From contig NC_135783.1 in NCBI RefSeq assembly GCF_051106095.1, forward strand, positions 204,024,472 through 204,088,471: a stretch of DNA of 64,000 bases, in the 5' to 3' direction. The notes beneath the pieces were generated by a model. That model was not told where the DNA came from, searched no databases, and saw only the letters and a list, made by a program, of their open reading frames with translations. Position numbers and translations under genes: made by a program. Origin of the DNA: Pogona vitticeps (taxonomy: Eukaryota; Chordata; Lepidosauria; Squamata; Agamidae). This document shows positions 61,805-64,000 of the stretch, piece by piece (the stretch's first letter is position 1; every line of letters starts with the position of its first letter).

Positions 61805-63430
61805 ATTTATTATTTATTTATTTATTTATTTATTTAATTTATATGCCGCCCACTCTACCCAAAGGTCTCTGGGCGGCTTACAACAATTAAAATTCAATGG
61901 AATAAAATAAAATGATTAAAATACAATTAAAATACAATTAAAATACAATTAAAATTGCCATCATTAAGACCCACAGTTAATGTTATTTCAATTAAAAGCC
62001 TTCTGGAACAGGAAGGTTTTGACCTGGCGCCGAAATATCATCAGTGTCGGCGCCAGGCGAATTTCAGTTGGGAGGGCGTTCCATAGTCTGGGGGCAGCTG
62101 CCGAGAAGGCCCTTTGTCTACAAGCCATCCCTCTTACCTCCTTGAGGGATGGCTCTTTCAAAAGGGCCCCCTGGCTAGATCTTAACAGCCGGGTAGGCTC
62201 ATATGGAAGGAGGCGGTCCTTCAAGTATCCAGGGCCCAAGCCGTTTAGGGCTTTATATGTCAAAACAAGCACTTTGAATTGGGCCCGGACAGCAACTGGT
62301 AACCAGTGTAAATTATACAGAATCGGCTTGATGTGCTCTCTGGCGGCCCCACCACTCACCAGCCGCGCAGCTCGATTCTGAACCAGTTGCAGTCGCCGGA
62401 CCGTCTTCAAAGGCAGCCCCACGTAGAGCGCATTGCAATAATCAATACGAGATGTTACCAGTGCATGTGTAACTGTCATGAGACTCCGCTCGTCCAGGTA
62501 GGGCCGTAGCTGGTATAATTTCCGCAGCTGAAGGAAGGCACCCCTGGCCACCGAGTCCACCTGAGCTTCCAAAGTTAGACTGGGGTCCAGGAGCACCCCC
62601 AGGCTGCGGACCCTGTCCCTTAGGGGGAGTGTAACCCCATTCAGGACAGGGAAGTGGCCCTCCAACCTGTCCGGCGAAGCACCCACTAACAGCACTTCCG
62701 TCTTGTCTGGATTGAGTTTCAATTTATTAACCCTCATCCAGTCCATTATCAGGTCCAGACACGAGTTCAGCACAGAAACCGCCTCACCTGGATTGGTGGA
62801 AAACGAGAGGTAGAGCTGAGTGTCGTCAGCATATTGCTGACTCCTCAGCCCAAACCTCCTGATGACCTCTCCCAGCGGTTTCATGTAGATGTTAAACAGC
62901 ATGGGGGACAGTATCGAGCCCTGAGGAACCCCATGACATAAATGCCATGGGGCAGAGCAACTGTCCCCCAGCACCACCCTCTGGATACGGTCAGCTAGGA
63001 AGGAGCGGAACCACCGTAAAACAGTGCCCCCAACTCCTAACCCAGCCAGCCTATCCAGAAGGACACCATGGTCGATGGTGTCGAAAGCCGCTGAGAGGTC
63101 CAGGAGTATCAACAGGGTCACACTCCCCCTGTCTCTCTCCCGGCAAAGGTCATCATACAGGGCGACCAAGGCTGTCTCTGTACCAAAACCCGGCCTGAAA
63201 CCTGACTGAAATGGATCCAGAAAATCCGTTTCATCCAGCAGCGCCTGGAGTTGCCCGGCCACAACCCGCTCCAACACCTTGCCCAAATAAGGGAGGTTCG
63301 CCACTGGTCGGTAGTTGACCACCAGCCTTGGGTCCAGGTTAGGCTTTTTAAGGAGTGGTCGAATTACCGCCTCTTTCAAGGCGGTAGGGACCACTCCCTC
63401 TCTCAGAGAGGCGTTCACGGCCTCCTGGAC
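61805..63430 (-). mobile_element. L2 LINE, 5'-truncated, with 476-codon open RT frame
   Basis: The open frame 63418-61988 (476 codons) encodes the L2 reverse transcriptase and C-terminus. RT motifs in order: VNYRPVANLP, FQSGFRPGFGTETAL, LLDLSAAFDTIDH, GVPQGSILSPMLFNIYM, YADDTQLYLS and LNPDKTEVLLVG. The C-terminus is [20 protein letters not shown] to RRQVKTFLFQKAFN. The 3' UTR and TTTA tail extend to about 61805. The upstream endonuclease is missing, so this copy cannot move by itself, but the unbroken frame marks it as recent. Confidence 0.93.
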
Positions 63431-64000
63431 CCAAGTGGCACTTGTACATTAGTTATAAATAGGATTGGCCAAATGTGATTTAACAGATCCTTGAGAGTTT
63501 TTTCAATGTATTCTAGGCATTTACTCTGGTGATATTTGGATCTGAAAAACATTGGCTTTGTAACTCTTATCCACAAAAGGTAACCCTGATGTAACAGTTG
63601 TAGTCATATATTATGTTTGTAGTACTTCTCGCAAAAAAACTTAATGAATAAAGTTCATAGCTTAAATATTTTGTTATTTATTGATTTGTTTGGTTTTATA
63701 CCTGAGTGGGAAATACTGCGTTGTTTTGATTTTGCAAAATATAAATAACAGATAACAATAGCTAGCTTGGAACTAAGTATCAACAAGGAACTTTATAGTG
63801 ATGAAGGCAAAAGAAAGCCACTCCAGTGATGCAGATCAAAATGATATATTGGCTATCCCAGGTTCCTATACATTTAGGACAATAGATAAATGGTGATACT
63901 TATAATTCACTGTAATTTGGAAAAGCTTACAGTGCATCATAAGCACCTGGTCATCTTAAGTGGCTTAGATCAAAGGTAATTAAAGTTGTAATTATTCATT
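63431..64000. other. Right-edge sequence, no feature seen
   Basis: AT-rich unique-looking sequence with no supportable gene or repeat. Confidence 0.6.

Overview
This window looks like a piece of a squamate reptile (lizard or snake) chromosome. It carries multi-exon vertebrate genes with GT-AG introns inside a repeat mix typical of squamates: an L2 LINE with a long open frame, BovB, squamate L1 tails, CR1, Penelope-like elements, tRNA-derived SINEs, Tigger-like elements and many short hAT elements with intact target-site duplications. The gene order UBR3 - METTL5 - SSB, with METTL5 and SSB tail to tail, matches the human chromosome 2 neighbourhood as I recall it. Species cannot be fixed by eye.

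Layout. (1) 1-29.1 kb: the 5' part of UBR3 on the minus strand, exons 1-5 (335 codons, including the start of the UBR box). Intron 1 is 18 kb and is the richest repeat store in the window. It holds a broken Ty3/gypsy-class element with Gmr1-like domain order (13.6-17.9 kb) and a multi-layer nest at 21.6-25.6 kb (BovB, Penelope-like, hAT, Tigger and a solo LTR). (2) 28.5-32 kb: the UBR3 CpG island, a repeat-poor spacer, and a GC-rich stretch with CTCF-like and ETS-like sites that probably drives METTL5. (3) 32.1-38.5 kb: complete METTL5 on the plus strand, 7 coding exons, 218 aa. (4) 38.5-49.1 kb: complete coding part of SSB (La) on the minus strand, 11 coding exons, 409 aa. The stop codons of METTL5 and SSB are only 50 bp apart. 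(5) 49.1-58.5 kb: probable SSB 5' non-coding intron, ending in a strong CpG island at 57.0-58.5 kb that I infer to be the SSB promoter. (6) 58.5-64 kb: no recognisable host gene; a 5'-truncated L2 LINE with a 476-codon open frame lies at 61.8-63.4 kb.

The three genes act in RNA and protein housekeeping. UBR3 is a UBR-box E3 ubiquitin ligase. METTL5 is the 18S rRNA m6A methyltransferase that works with TRMT112. SSB/La binds the 3' UUU-OH of RNA polymerase III transcripts. All exon edges were placed by reading splice sites and checking that reading phase carries across each junction. The sums close exactly for METTL5 (657 nt) and SSB (1230 nt), and the phase carries through all five UBR3 exons.

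The most notable non-gene signals are a short hAT family whose arms carry ZNF143/THAP11-like motifs, a CT microsatellite 15 nt from an SSB acceptor, the nested repeat stack with a duplication-free hAT at a BovB/Penelope junction, the integrase-before-RNase H order of the gypsy-class fossil, and a hammerhead-like core in the Penelope ends. I found no clearly new biological system.
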